Shown: positions 1 to 8,209, counted from the stretch's first letter. The stretch: DNA of 19,565 nucleotides from JALHSV01 sp964553535 (GCA_964553535.1 CAZKLK010000017.1:1-19565), one strand, 5' to 3'. Numbers and translations are program-made. Notes: generated from the sequence alone by a model not told the origin.

Positions 1-57
1 GTGCCCGCAATGACGCGTTTATCAATCGTTCGAGATAGTTATCGCCGGATTTGGGAA
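1..57 (-). repeat. Partial copy of the palindromic dispersed repeat, cut by the window edge
   Basis: The reverse complement of these bases matches the left half of the palindromic element at 16020-16168, from its outer arm (CCCAAATCCGGCGATAAC) into the CATTGCG core. I count three substitutions over about 59 aligned bases. The copy lies in the opposite orientation to the one near 16 kb. The window begins inside it, so the other half cannot be seen. It sits about 100 bp downstream of the ftsK stop codon. That it is an intergenic repeat family member is inferred from the two copies; the copies themselves are directly visible. Confidence 0.85.
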
Positions 58-158
58 TTTTGTAAATTTATGAACAATGTCTGCGTTATTCTGGTTAATT
101 CACAGGCGGGCAAAAGGCTTCCCATGGATATTTCCAAAATCGTCCTGATGAATTGAGG
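58..158. other. Short intergenic stretch downstream of ftsK, nothing recognised
   Basis: This is the spacer between the partial repeat and the ftsK stop codon. I see no gene, no GC-rich hairpin followed by a T tract on the minus strand, and no RNA gene, so no intrinsic terminator for ftsK can be assigned from sequence alone. Confidence 0.5.
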
Positions 159-2222
159 TCATCTCCTTCTCCCAAGGAAATCCCTTGGTTTCCCAGCAGC
201 CCTCGGCGGTCCCACGAGGCCGTCCTCTTCCATTAACTCCATTATGCGCGCGGCCCGGTTATATCCGATTTTAAGGCGCCTCTGTATAAAGGATATGGAG
301 ACCTCGCCCGTTGCCTCTCCGATCTCAACCGCCTTCTGGTACATCTCGTCTCTCTCGGCGAATTTCTCTTCGTCATCCGCCTCATCCGGATTCTGAATGC
401 TGTTCATTATTGAATAATCGGGCACGCCCTGCTTCTTGATAAACTCTGTGACCCCGAGTATCTCTTCTTCCGTGATCAGTGCGCCATGCACACGGATGAT
501 GCGCGCTCCCGGCAGCATCAACAGCATGTCGCCTTTGCCGAGGAGCTGTTCAGCGCCGTGTGTATCAAGGATTGTGCGCGAATCCACTTTCGACGAAACC
601 TGGAACGCCAGCCTCGCGGGAAAGTTCGCCTTAATAATGCCGGTGATGACGTCAACAGACGGACGCTGCGTCGCGAGGACAAGATGAATGCCTGCTGCCC
701 GCCCCATCTGCGCAAGCCTCGTTATCGAATCCTCGACATCGGCCGGCGCGGTAAACATAAGGTCGGCGAGTTCGTCAATAATGATAACCAGATAGGGCAG
801 ATGGTCCTCCTCTTTTGCCTGGAGGTTGAAGCTATCGATATTCCGCGCCCCCTTTTCGGCGAGAAACCTGTACCGCCGCTCCATTTCAAAAACCATCTTT
901 TTTAATGCCTCAGCCGATTCTTTCGGGTTGGTGATCACCGGCGCTATAAGATGAGGGATCTCCTGATAGGAAGACAATTCGAGCAGTTTCGGGTCCACCA
1001 TGAGCATTTTTACCTCAGAAGGCGTTGCCTTATACAGAATGCTCATCACCATGGAATTGATCGAAACGCTCTTTCCTGAACCCGTAGCGCCCGCCACAAG
1101 CAGATGCGGCATCTTTGAGAGATCCGCTATGACCGGAGCGCCGGAGATGTCCTTGCCGAGTCCGAGGGTGAGCTTCGATTTGCTCTTCCTGAACCCTTCC
1201 GACGAGAGTATTTCCCTGAGCGAAACCATGTCCCTCTGCTTGTTGGGGACTTCAATGCCGATCACCGCGCGCCCGGGAATCGCCGACACCCTCACGCTCT
1301 GCGCCTTGAGCGCAAGCGCAAGATCATCGGACAAAGAGACAATCTTGTTGATTTTGACGCCGGGGGCCGGCTCAAATTCGTACATGGTTATAATTGGACC
1401 GGGATTTACCTTGGAAATTTTGCCTTCGACGCCGAAATTATACAGCTTCTGCTCAATGAGCGATGAATCGGCGAGGAGCTCTTCATGAGTCGGCCTGACG
1501 GCGTCAGAATCATAAATGCTAAGGATTTCGAGGGAGGGGAATTCATAGTCGCCCTTTTTCCTCTGGGCTGTGGACGCAGGCTCAGCGGACGGCTGGTCTG
1601 CGAGCGACGTCTCCGGTTCCGCGATGAGAATCTCCTGCTCCTCGGCGGCCGGCTCCTCCTTAACATCCTTCCGTTCCTCCCCGCGCATTTTCCTGCCTAC
1701 CGCGACGGTAGTCACCGATACCGGACTGATCAGAATAAGAGATGACAGAAAAGCCGAGATTGAAAAGATATACGCTCCGGGCACGGATACCAGCTGGATG
1801 GACAGATACGCCGCCGCCCTGCCGGCAAGCCCGCCGATTCCGTCCGGAAATTGTCCCAGCCAGATGCCGAAAGTGTGGGAGAGAAGGGAGAGAAGAAAAG
1901 AAGTTGATGCAGTAAACAGAATCCCTCCGAGAAGATATATCCTGTGCCCCTCCATACCCAGTATGCGTTTGACCCCGAAGACGATAATAAGCAAAGGGAT
2001 AATAAACGCGGCGACTCCGAAGAAAATAACCAAAAAGCCCGACAGTTGAGCCCCTACAATGCCGCCGAGGTTCCGGACAGGTTCGGGCGGTTCAGTGATC
2101 CGGAAAAAAAACACGGAATCCCTTTTCGAGTGGGTTACAAGAATCAGGATCAGATAGAGGCTGCCCATTAAGGACAGGAGACCCGCAATCTCTTCTTTTA
2201 CCCGGCTTATTCTCTCAACCAT
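159..2222 (-). CDS. ftsK: DNA translocase FtsK/SpoIIIE family
   Basis: This is a 687-residue membrane-anchored ATPase that pumps chromosomal DNA through the closing division septum and supports dimer resolution at the terminus. Residues about 14-175 hold four or five hydrophobic segments. An acidic, low-complexity linker follows at about 180-225, then the alpha and beta RecA-like motor. Walker A is GATGSGKS (378-385), and Walker B ends in LVIIIDELAD (478-487, D483/E484). A winged-helix gamma domain, the part that reads polar DNA motifs, occupies about 625-687. The length is close to SpoIIIE and far below E. coli FtsK because the linker is short. The ATG start lies inside the end of uppP (16-bp overlap), so the two are probably translationally coupled. 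A TGTTATAAT element lies just upstream of the ATG, so a separate leaderless transcript is possible. Family assignment is very secure; whether it serves vegetative division only is inferred. Confidence 0.96.
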   Translation of the reverse strand: MVERISRVKEEIAGLLSLMGSLYLILILVTHSKRDSVFFFRITEPPEPVRNLGGIVGAQLSGFLVIFFGVAAFIIPLLIIVFGVKRILGMEGHRIYLLGGILFTASTSFLLSLLSHTFGIWLGQFPDGIGGLAGRAAAYLSIQLVSVPGAYIFSISAFLSSLILISPVSVTTVAVGRKMRGEERKDVKEEPAAEEQEILIAEPETSLADQPSAEPASTAQRKKGDYEFPSLEILSIYDSDAVRPTHEELLADSSLIEQKLYNFGVEGKISKVNPGPIITMYEFEPAPGVKINKIVSLSDDLALALKAQSVRVSAIPGRAVIGIEVPNKQRDMVSLREILSSEGFRKSKSKLTLGLGKDISGAPVIADLSKMPHLLVAGATGSGKSVSINSMVMSILYKATPSEVKMLMVDPKLLELSSYQEIPHLIAPVITNPKESAEALKKMVFEMERRYRFLAEKGARNIDSFNLQAKEEDHLPYLVIIIDELADLMFTAPADVEDSITRLAQMGRAAGIHLVLATQRPSVDVITGIIKANFPARLAFQVSSKVDSRTILDTHGAEQLLGKGDMLLMLPGARIIRVHGALITEEEILGVTEFIKKQGVPDYSIMNSIQNPDEADDEEKFAERDEMYQKAVEIGEATGEVSISFIQRRLKIGYNRAARIMELMEEDGLVGPPRAAGKPRDFLGRRR

Positions 2223-2974
2223 ATCCCCGCTATTATAACAACTGCCAGTATAAAGCGGTAAAAAACAAAGACGTTCATCGGGTATTTCTTCAGGAAGTTC
2301 AGCATGAATTTTATGGCGGCGACGCCGGTGACAAAAGAAGCGGCCAGACCGGTCGCCATAAGCCCGAGGTCGTATCTTTCCGGGCTGTCATATGCGTTTT
2401 TCGCGTGCAACAGCACCGCCCCCGCGATAACGGGGGTCGACAGGAGAAAGGAAAAACGCGCGGCTGCCTCCCGCTCTAATCCCAGGAAAAGCCCGGCCGA
2501 GATGGTTATCCCTGAACGCGAAACACCGGGGATTATTGCGACCGCCTGTGCGATTCCGATTATGAATGCATCGCCGAATGTGACCGCATCGACGTTTTTG
2601 TGCCGGCGCGACTTTTCAGACAGCAACATGACAAAACCAAAGATAATCAGCATCAGACTTATCAGCAAGGGGTTCCTCGCGGCAGTCTCGATGAAATCGT
2701 TCAGGAAATATCCCGTCATTCCGGCGGGGACCGATGCCATAACAATCATCGCCAATAACCTCTGTTTGCGCGCAATCAGATCCGCCCAGTCTTTCCAGAA
2801 GCAGCAGAGCAGAGCGCACAGGGTGCCTGCGTGGAGGGAAATATCGAATGTAAGGGTGTCGACCTGGCCGCTCCAGTTGAAGAACCAGGGGAGTATGATA
2901 AGATGCGCGGTGCTGCTGACAGGCAGAAACTCGGTCAATCCCTGGACAACGCCAAGGATGATGGATTCGGGCAT
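2207..2974 (-). CDS. uppP: Undecaprenyl-diphosphate phosphatase UppP (BacA family)
   Basis: This 255-residue integral membrane enzyme removes a phosphate from undecaprenyl diphosphate, recycling the lipid carrier for peptidoglycan and other envelope polymers; overexpression gives bacitracin resistance in known members. The N-terminal signature is QGLTEFLPVSSTAHL (11-25), with the catalytic (E/Q)xxxE glutamate at E15. The second signature, PGVSRSG (149-155), includes R153. Seven or eight hydrophobic helices run to the C-terminus, and length is normal for the family. The ATG lies only 6 bp after the rnj stop, with AGAGG about 11-13 bases upstream as a fair ribosome site. The gene overlaps ftsK by 16 bp. 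Being placed between RNase J and FtsK makes it part of a growth and division operon. Assignment is very secure. Confidence 0.95.
   Translation of the reverse strand: MPESIILGVVQGLTEFLPVSSTAHLIILPWFFNWSGQVDTLTFDISLHAGTLCALLCCFWKDWADLIARKQRLLAMIVMASVPAGMTGYFLNDFIETAARNPLLISLMLIIFGFVMLLSEKSRRHKNVDAVTFGDAFIIGIAQAVAIIPGVSRSGITISAGLFLGLEREAAARFSFLLSTPVIAGAVLLHAKNAYDSPERYDLGLMATGLAASFVTGVAAIKFMLNFLKKYPMNVFVFYRFILAVVIIAGIWLRE
2232..2240 (-). promoter_or_regulatory. Extended -10 element directly upstream of ftsK
   Basis: On the minus strand these bases read TGTTATAAT, a perfect extended -10 (TGn plus TATAAT). Nine bases separate the hexamer from the ftsK ATG, so a transcript would begin within a few bases of the start codon. 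No convincing -35 box is seen. Caution: the motif lies in the 3' end of uppP, where it also encodes part of a Val/Ile-rich membrane helix, so it could be a coding coincidence. Confidence 0.4.
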
Positions 2975-2980
2975 CAGAAA

Positions 2981-4636
2981 CTAAACCTCTATAATGACGG
3001 GCATAATCATCGGCCTTCTGTCCATTGTGTTTCTGAGGTACTTCTTCAAAGTGCTCCTGAGTTTCGCCTTGAGCAGCGAGGAATCCGTAACCAGTTCCCG
3101 TTCGAGCCCTCCTATTGTCTCCGTCAGGAGCCCTTTCACATTGCTGATGACTTCCTGCGAAGCATCCTCGAATATGAACCCGCGCGATATGATATCGGGC
3201 CCGGACACAATAGTTCCGCTCAGTTTTTCGATCGCGAGGAGGATGATCACGATGCCGTCGTGGGCAAGGCGCAGCCGGTCGCGGAGCACCATCTCCCCGA
3301 CATCGCCGACTCCCTTGCCGTCTATAAAAATGCGCCCTGAATTCACGCTGCCGTTTTTTCTTGCCCCGTTCTGATCTATCTCAAGGATGTCCCCGTTCCT
3401 GAGTATAAATATATTCTCATCCGGGATTTCGGTTTTCTTCGCCAGCATGGAGTGATATACGAGATGCCGGTATTCGCCGTGAACAGGCATGAAGTATCTG
3501 GGTTTTATGAGGTTCAGCATCAGCTTTAGTTCTTCCTTTGACGCATGTCCCGATACGTGCACTTCGGATACTTTCTCATAAATAACCTTTGCCCCCCGCC
3601 TGAACAAATGGTTGATGATTTTTCCGATGGAACGCTCGTTCCCGGGGATCATTTTTGCCGAAAGGATGACGGTATCGCCGTCCTTGATCTTTATTATCTT
3701 ATGGTCGTCAGTGGCGATCCTCGACAGAACGCTCATGGGTTCTCCCTGGCTTCCGGTCGTGATGAGCACCACCTCGTGGTCCCGGAGCGCTTTCAGATCA
3801 TCCAGCCTGAGCCAGGTCTCATGCGGGATTTTAAGATATCCAAGGTTCAGCGCTATCTGCGCGTTAGAGACAATGCTCTTGCCGCACAGTATGACTTTTC
3901 TTCCGTAATTGACCGCAACATCAATTGCCTGCTGGATTCTGTGAATATTCGAAGCAAATGTGGCAATGATGATCCTTCCCTGTGTTTTCGAGAATATATT
4001 CTCGAAGGCCCGTCTTACCTCTTTTTCGGAGAACGTGAACCCGCCCTTTTCCGCGTTCGTGCTGTCCGACAGCAGAAGCAGCGTTCCCCTCTCGCCGTAT
4101 TCCGAAAACTTCAGAAAATCCATGAGCTGTCCGTCGACCGGTGTGGGATCGAGCTTGAAATCACCGGTGTGGACCACCAGCCCGACCGGCGTCGTAATGC
4201 CGAGTCCAACGCCGTCCACGATGCTGTGGGTAACCCGCACAAATTCGACGGAAAAGCTTCCGACATGTATGACTTCCCTGGGCATTACAGGGATAAGCCT
4301 CACAAAATCAAGGCTGTGCTCATGAAGTTTTTCCCTCACCAGGCCAAGTGTCAGCGGAGTACCGTAAACAGGGGCGTCAATCTCTTTGAGGAGAAAAGGC
4401 AGGGCGCCGGTATGGTCCTCATGGCCGTGAGTCAGGATCACCGCCTTCACTTTCTCCCTGTTATTTATCAGGTAGGAAAAATCCGGGATGATAAAGTCAA
4501 CTCCGAGCGTGTCTTCCTCCGGGAACATCAGCCCGGCGTCGACCACAAGGATGTCTTCCCCATATTCGAGGACAGTCATGTTGAGGCCAATTTCCTCAAC
4601 ACCGCCAAGCGGTATGACAGAAAGGGTCTTTTCCAC
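2981..4636 (-). CDS. rnj: Ribonuclease J (beta-CASP metallo-beta-lactamase RNase)
   Basis: This 551-residue enzyme is a bifunctional endonuclease and 5'-3' exonuclease for mRNA turnover and rRNA maturation, acting in the cytoplasm with two zinc ions. The metallo-beta-lactamase signature HGHEDH is at residues 70-75. Later motifs include the histidine of THSIVDGVG, HTGDFKLD, the beta-CASP segment with SDSTNAE, and HVSGHA near the C-terminal part of the core. Length matches the usual 550-560. The start is GTG (bases 4634-4636), giving MEKTLSVIPLGG, where the family normally begins. No Shine-Dalgarno sequence is visible, but an extended -10 sits just upstream. The gene is followed 6 bp later by uppP and preceded, after a 109-bp gap, by a membrane-anchored nuclease. 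Very secure family call; J1 versus J2 subtype is not resolved. Confidence 0.96.
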   Translation of the reverse strand: MEKTLSVIPLGGVEEIGLNMTVLEYGEDILVVDAGLMFPEEDTLGVDFIIPDFSYLINNREKVKAVILTHGHEDHTGALPFLLKEIDAPVYGTPLTLGLVREKLHEHSLDFVRLIPVMPREVIHVGSFSVEFVRVTHSIVDGVGLGITTPVGLVVHTGDFKLDPTPVDGQLMDFLKFSEYGERGTLLLLSDSTNAEKGGFTFSEKEVRRAFENIFSKTQGRIIIATFASNIHRIQQAIDVAVNYGRKVILCGKSIVSNAQIALNLGYLKIPHETWLRLDDLKALRDHEVVLITTGSQGEPMSVLSRIATDDHKIIKIKDGDTVILSAKMIPGNERSIGKIINHLFRRGAKVIYEKVSEVHVSGHASKEELKLMLNLIKPRYFMPVHGEYRHLVYHSMLAKKTEIPDENIFILRNGDILEIDQNGARKNGSVNSGRIFIDGKGVGDVGEMVLRDRLRLAHDGIVIILLAIEKLSGTIVSGPDIISRGFIFEDASQEVISNVKGLLTETIGGLERELVTDSSLLKAKLRSTLKKYLRNTMDRRPMIMPVIIEV

Positions 4637-4644
4637 TGACTGTT

Positions 4645-4653
4645 AGTATATCA
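4645..4653 (-). promoter_or_regulatory. Extended -10 promoter element of rnj
   Basis: On the minus strand these bases read TGATATACT, which fits an extended -10 (TGn followed by TATACT, one mismatch to consensus). Eight bases separate the hexamer from the GTG start of rnj, so the predicted transcription start falls at or next to the start codon. There is no good -35 hexamer at 17-18 bp and no Shine-Dalgarno sequence. This supports a leaderless transcript, but only as an inference. Confidence 0.45.
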
Positions 4654-4745
4654 GATTCAGCCGGCTGATTGAGGAACGGAGGCAGGCTTGCCGGGGGGAT
4701 TATGCATGGACGGCGGAGACTTCATCCTGAAACTCCAGGCGCGTT

Positions 4746-5333
4746 TTATGTCCCCGGGTTTTCTTTCCGGTAATCGCGCGGCTTCTCCCTGAGCCCGTTG
4801 TCACTCCATATGCCGCGGCCCGAATCCCGCGCCTCCGCCTGCGCTTTCCTGAATTCTTCAGCATATTTCACATTCGGCGGAACCGTATAGAGCACGGCTT
4901 GACCGCTTCTGATCATCATAAGATTTATCAATCCGTTATCGGTTGTCCAGAGATACGCGAGGATGCGTCCATGCTGATCTTTTTTTTCAACATCATGTTC
5001 TATTCTCACCTTCCGGGCCGAACTGCCTATGATGGACTCGAGATGCCGTTTTGCCTCCCCGCCCCAGGGGTTCTGCCCCATTTCCGGGGCATCGATCCCG
5101 ATGAGCCTGACTTTTTCCTGCTTCCCGTCAATGATGACGCTCACGGTATCCCCGTCATGCACAGTCGCGACCTGAACCAAATCGCCGCCCTGCTGAGCCC
5201 TCAGGAAAGGATATTTATCAGTGGCCATAAAGAAGCCCGCAACGAGCAGGAAGAAAATGATTGAGACCAGATTAATCGTACTGAGTTTGCTTCTTTTCCT
5301 GCGCGCGGTCTTCGCGGTTTTCATTTTTTCCAT
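4746..5333 (-). CDS. Membrane-anchored staphylococcal-nuclease-like (thermonuclease) protein
   Basis: This 195-residue protein has a lysine/arginine-rich N-terminus, one hydrophobic segment (about 21-37) and a single SNase domain (about 52-178). The C-terminal domain should therefore face outside the cytoplasmic membrane. Active-site features of the family are present: HDGDTV (59-64, calcium-binding aspartate), VRLIGIDAPE (75-84) with R77, D81 and E84, and QHGR with R123. These match the catalytic Arg/Glu/Arg set of staphylococcal nuclease, so it should be an active calcium-dependent DNA/RNA phosphodiesterase. The annotated ATG has no ribosome site; the ATG at codon 4 (5324) is an alternative. 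An extended -10-like TGTTAAAAT lies at 5339-5347. It is the first gene of the co-oriented nuc-rnj-uppP-ftsK run, 109 bp before rnj. Family secure; physiological substrate unknown. Confidence 0.9.
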   Translation of the reverse strand: MEKMKTAKTARRKRSKLSTINLVSIIFFLLVAGFFMATDKYPFLRAQQGGDLVQVATVHDGDTVSVIIDGKQEKVRLIGIDAPEMGQNPWGGEAKRHLESIIGSSARKVRIEHDVEKKDQHGRILAYLWTTDNGLINLMMIRSGQAVLYTVPPNVKYAEEFRKAQAEARDSGRGIWSDNGLREKPRDYRKENPGT

Positions 5334-5338
5334 GAGCT

Positions 5339-5347
5339 ATTTTAACA
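5339..5347 (-). promoter_or_regulatory. Possible extended -10 element of the nuclease gene
   Basis: On the minus strand the bases read TGTTAAAAT, a TGn plus TAAAAT hexamer. It lies five bases before the first ATG and 14 bases before the alternative ATG at codon 4. No -35 box is convincing. The region is AT-rich, so chance matches are likely. It lies in the short divergent spacer shared with the malic enzyme gene. Confidence 0.3.
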
Positions 5348-5376
5348 GATAAAATAAAACCCGTGTATTTCCCCGT

Positions 5377-5406
5377 TTGTGCATCCGTTCGCGTTGCCTG
5401 TATAAT
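5377..5406 (+). promoter_or_regulatory. Sigma70-type promoter of the malic enzyme gene
   Basis: A perfect -10 (TATAAT, 5401-5406) is preceded at 18 bp by TTGTGC (5377-5382), a weak -35 that keeps the important TTG. Only six bases separate the -10 from the ATG at 5413. The predicted transcription start falls at the start codon, so the mRNA would be leaderless, consistent with the lack of a Shine-Dalgarno sequence. The promoter is read directly; leaderless use is inferred. Confidence 0.55.
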
Positions 5407-5412
5407 TACCCT

Positions 5413-6831
5413 ATGATCAGAACTCCAAGCCCCTGTTACAGCATTACGGCGAGACTTGAGATAATCAACCGGATCGGCATGTTCGGACGGATAGCCACAG
5501 TGATCGGAGAACAGGGGGGCGATATCGGGGCGGTTGATATCGTAAGAACCGGAAAGGGCTTTGTGGTGAGAGATTTCACCGTCAACGCCCGTGACGAGAT
5601 TCATGAAAGGGAAATCGTTGACGCACTGAAGAAAGTCAGCGGCGTAAGGGTGCTCCACGTAACGGACAGGACATTCCTGCAGCACCTCGGGGGGAAAATA
5701 TCCATTCAGACCAGAGTGCCGGTCAAAACCCGGACCGATTTAGCCCGGGTATACACTCCCGGCGTTGCGCGCGTCTGCTCCGCTATTCAGAAAGAGAGCG
5801 AGAAGGCATACCGCTTCACAATCAAAGGCAACACCATCGGCATCGTCACTGACGGCAGCGCCGTCCTCGGACTGGGGAACATCGGGCCGCTCGCCGCCTT
5901 GCCGGTTATGGAAGGCAAGGCGATGCTCTTCAGGGAGTTTGCCCAGATAGACGCTTTCCCTGTTTGCCTCGCGACGACCGATACAGAAGAAATCATACAA
6001 ACCGTGAAGAATATCTCTCCCGTTTTCGGGGGCATCAATCTTGAAGACATCGCGGCGCCCCGCTGCTTCGAGATCGAGGAACGTCTGAAGCGTGAACTCA
6101 ACATGCCTGTTTTCCACGATGATCAGCACGGCACAGCGGTGGTGGTATTGGCTGCCCTGCTGAACGCCGCCACCCTGATAGGGAAGCGCCTTGAGACGCT
6201 GAAAGTCGTCATCGCGGGGGCGGGCGCCGCCGGCACCGCCTGCTGCAAAGTCCTTAAAGAAGTCGGCATAACCGACATCATCGTCTGTGACAGTGAAGGG
6301 ATTATCTATAAGGGCAGGGAAACAAATATGAACGAGGCCAAACGCTGGCTTGCCGACAATACAAACGCCGGCATAATCAAAGGACGCCTCACAAATGCAA
6401 TGGATAAGGCTGATGTCTTTATCGGGGTGTCCGCTCCGGGAATTCTGTCGGCGCGCGACATACAAAAAATGAAAGGCGATCCCGTCGTCTTCGCGCTTGC
6501 CAATCCGGAACCGGAGATCGCCCCTGAAGAGGCATATCCCCACGTGAGAATCCTTGCGACCGGCAGATCGGACTACCCGAACCAGATCAATAACATGCTC
6601 TGTTTCCCGGGGTTCTTCCGCGGCTTGCTGGATTCACGCGCAAGGACCGTCACCGGGGAAATCAAACTTGCCGCCGCGCGGGCAATCGCCTCCGTCATTG
6701 ATAAAAAAGATTTGAGCGAGGATTATATCATTCCGAGCATTTTCGACAGGAAAGTCGTGCCGGCGGTTTCGGCGGCGGTTTCGGATGCCGCCGTCAGGAC
6801 AGGGATTTCAGAAAAAGAGAGATACAAATAA
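5413..6831 (+). CDS. NAD(P)-dependent malic enzyme with N-terminal ACT domain
   Basis: This enzyme oxidatively decarboxylates malate to pyruvate with NAD(P)+, feeding pyruvate metabolism from C4 acids in the cytosol. From the ATG at 5413 it has 472 residues. Residues about 8-85 form an ACT domain, a small-molecule (often amino-acid) sensor. Then come the malic enzyme core with VYTPGVA (113-119, catalytic Tyr114), MEGKAM (K169), the metal ligands of FGGINLEDI (E211/D212) and FHDDQHGT (D236/D237), and the Rossmann loop GAGAAG (268-273). The frame is open to a TTG at 5377, but that extension overlaps the promoter and precedes the ACT domain, so I reject it. The gene is the only plus-strand gene here, divergent from the nuclease and ending 10 bp from the convergent pilR stop. 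Cofactor preference cannot be read with confidence. Confidence 0.93.
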   Translation: MIRTPSPCYSITARLEIINRIGMFGRIATVIGEQGGDIGAVDIVRTGKGFVVRDFTVNARDEIHEREIVDALKKVSGVRVLHVTDRTFLQHLGGKISIQTRVPVKTRTDLARVYTPGVARVCSAIQKESEKAYRFTIKGNTIGIVTDGSAVLGLGNIGPLAALPVMEGKAMLFREFAQIDAFPVCLATTDTEEIIQTVKNISPVFGGINLEDIAAPRCFEIEERLKRELNMPVFHDDQHGTAVVVLAALLNAATLIGKRLETLKVVIAGAGAAGTACCKVLKEVGITDIIVCDSEGIIYKGRETNMNEAKRWLADNTNAGIIKGRLTNAMDKADVFIGVSAPGILSARDIQKMKGDPVVFALANPEPEIAPEEAYPHVRILATGRSDYPNQINNMLCFPGFFRGLLDSRARTVTGEIKLAAARAIASVIDKKDLSEDYIIPSIFDRKVVPAVSAAVSDAAVRTGISEKERYK

Positions 6832-6841
6832 TTCTGACGCG

Positions 6842-8209
6842 TTAATTTATCCCGTATTTCTGCAAACGATGACGGAAAGACCGGAAAGAAAGCCCGAGCA
6901 GCTTAGCGGCATCGGTCTTGTTCCCGCCGGTTTTCTCGAGCGCTTTTAAAAGGTAATTCTTCTCTATATCCACAATGACCTGTTCAAGATCGACGCCTTC
7001 ATCCGTGAGTTCGGCGGCGGATTTCACGTCGGACCCCGCGCGGCCCGCAATTTCCGGGGGAAGATTCGCGGGGGTTATTTCTTCCTTCTCGGTCAGCAAC
7101 GCGACGCGCTCAATAACATTTTCAAGCTCCCGCACATTGCCTTCCCACGAATAATCTATCAAAAGCTTCATTGCCTCATTCGTGATCTTTTTGGGGCCTT
7201 CCGATACCCTGCTTAAAAAATGGCTTATGAGCAGCGGGATATCTTCCCGCCTCTCTCTCAATGGAGGCATCATGACGGGGACAACGTTCAGCCGGTAGTA
7301 CAGGTCTTCCCTGAATTTCCCGGCCGCTATTTCTTCTTTCAGATTCTTATTGGTGGCGGAAACAACCCTTACGTCAACCTTTATATCCGTTGTTCCGCCG
7401 ATGCGCCTGAATGTCCCGTTTTCAAGCACCCTCAGCAACTTGGCCTGGAGGCTTGTCGGCATCTCCGCGATCTCGTCAAGGAAAACGCTGCCGCCGTCCG
7501 CAATCTCGAAAAGCCCTTGCTTGTTATACATCGCGCCCGTGAAAGCGCCCTTCATATGGCCAAAAAGTTCAGACTCAAGAAGCCCTTCCGGGAAAGCCGC
7601 ACAGTTAATGGTCACGAAATTCTTTCCCTTCCTGTGGCTGAGATTATGCATCGCATGGGCGACGAGCTCCTTGCCTGAACCGCTCTCGCCGGATATCAGA
7701 ACATTCGAGCTGCTCTGCGCAATCCGCGGGATAATCCGGAACAATTCCTGCATTTTCGGGCTCTGACCGATGATGTTCCCGAGCGAATAGGCTGCATCAA
7801 CTTTTTGCCTGAGGAGAGATAGTTCAAGGTGCTCATGTTTTTTCTCGATAGCCTTCCTGACAATTAACCGGATTTCGTCGATGTTGAAAGGCTTGCTGAT
7901 ATAATCATAGGCGCCCAGTTTCATTGCCTCAATCGCCGTGTCCTTTGTCGCGAATGCCGTTATCATGATGACGATCGTATCAGGCGCGATACCCTTAATC
8001 CTTTTGAGCACCTCAAAACCGTCGGCTTTGGGCATTTTTACGTCGGTTATAACAAGGTCGAAAATATCCTTATCGAGACTTGCCATTCCCATAAGCCCGT
8101 CCGACGCGGTCAAAACATCGTATCCCTCCCCTTCAAGAAGAATTTTAAGGATCTCCCGCATGCTTTTTTCATCTTCAATAATGAGTATCTTGCCCTTATG
8201 CATTTTCAT
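6842..8209 (-). CDS. pilR: Sigma54-dependent response regulator, PilR type
   Basis: This NtrC-family transcription activator of 455 residues runs from an ATG at 8209. The receiver domain (about 7-120) has phosphoacceptor D56 in ITDVKMP and conserved K106. The sigma54 AAA+ domain (about 145-375) has Walker A GESGSGKE (174-181), the sigma54-contacting GAFTGA loop (221-226) and Walker B around VFLDEIAEM (242-250). A Fis-type helix-turn-helix lies at about 425-450. The frame is open upstream to 8287, but those extra 26 residues lie within pilS coding sequence and precede the receiver domain. Starting at 8209 gives a 14-bp overlap with pilS, typical of a coupled sensor-regulator pair; the ATG at 8203 is an alternative. 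Context next to pilC, pilT and pilB argues for PilR, which normally activates pilin transcription with RpoN. No sigma54 promoter was found in this window. Confidence 0.9.
   Translation of the reverse strand: MKMHKGKILIIEDEKSMREILKILLEGEGYDVLTASDGLMGMASLDKDIFDLVITDVKMPKADGFEVLKRIKGIAPDTIVIMITAFATKDTAIEAMKLGAYDYISKPFNIDEIRLIVRKAIEKKHEHLELSLLRQKVDAAYSLGNIIGQSPKMQELFRIIPRIAQSSSNVLISGESGSGKELVAHAMHNLSHRKGKNFVTINCAAFPEGLLESELFGHMKGAFTGAMYNKQGLFEIADGGSVFLDEIAEMPTSLQAKLLRVLENGTFRRIGGTTDIKVDVRVVSATNKNLKEEIAAGKFREDLYYRLNVVPVMMPPLRERREDIPLLISHFLSRVSEGPKKITNEAMKLLIDYSWEGNVRELENVIERVALLTEKEEITPANLPPEIAGRAGSDVKSAAELTDEGVDLEQVIVDIEKNYLLKALEKTGGNKTDAAKLLGLSFRSFRHRLQKYGIN

Noticed and set aside
3545..4639. 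364-codon open frame antisense to rnj
   Set aside because: It lies entirely over the RNase J gene, has no recognisable domain, and its composition is what the opposite strand of a conserved gene gives.
4657..4668. 12-bp perfect palindrome TCAGCCGGCTGA upstream of rnj as an operator
   Set aside because: A single short palindrome with no second copy in the window; too little to call an operator, though its place just upstream of the -10 is noted.
4657..4725. 22-codon small open frame between the nuclease and rnj
   Set aside because: It has a weak GGAG upstream, but it is proline-rich and short, with no way to judge conservation here.
5740..6543. 267-codon open frame antisense to the malic enzyme
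   Set aside because: A shadow of a gene with intact catalytic motifs on the other strand; no domain or ribosome site.
6832..6841. Shared terminator between the convergent malic enzyme and pilR genes
   Set aside because: Only 10 bp separate the stops and no stem-loop with a T tract is visible in or near them.
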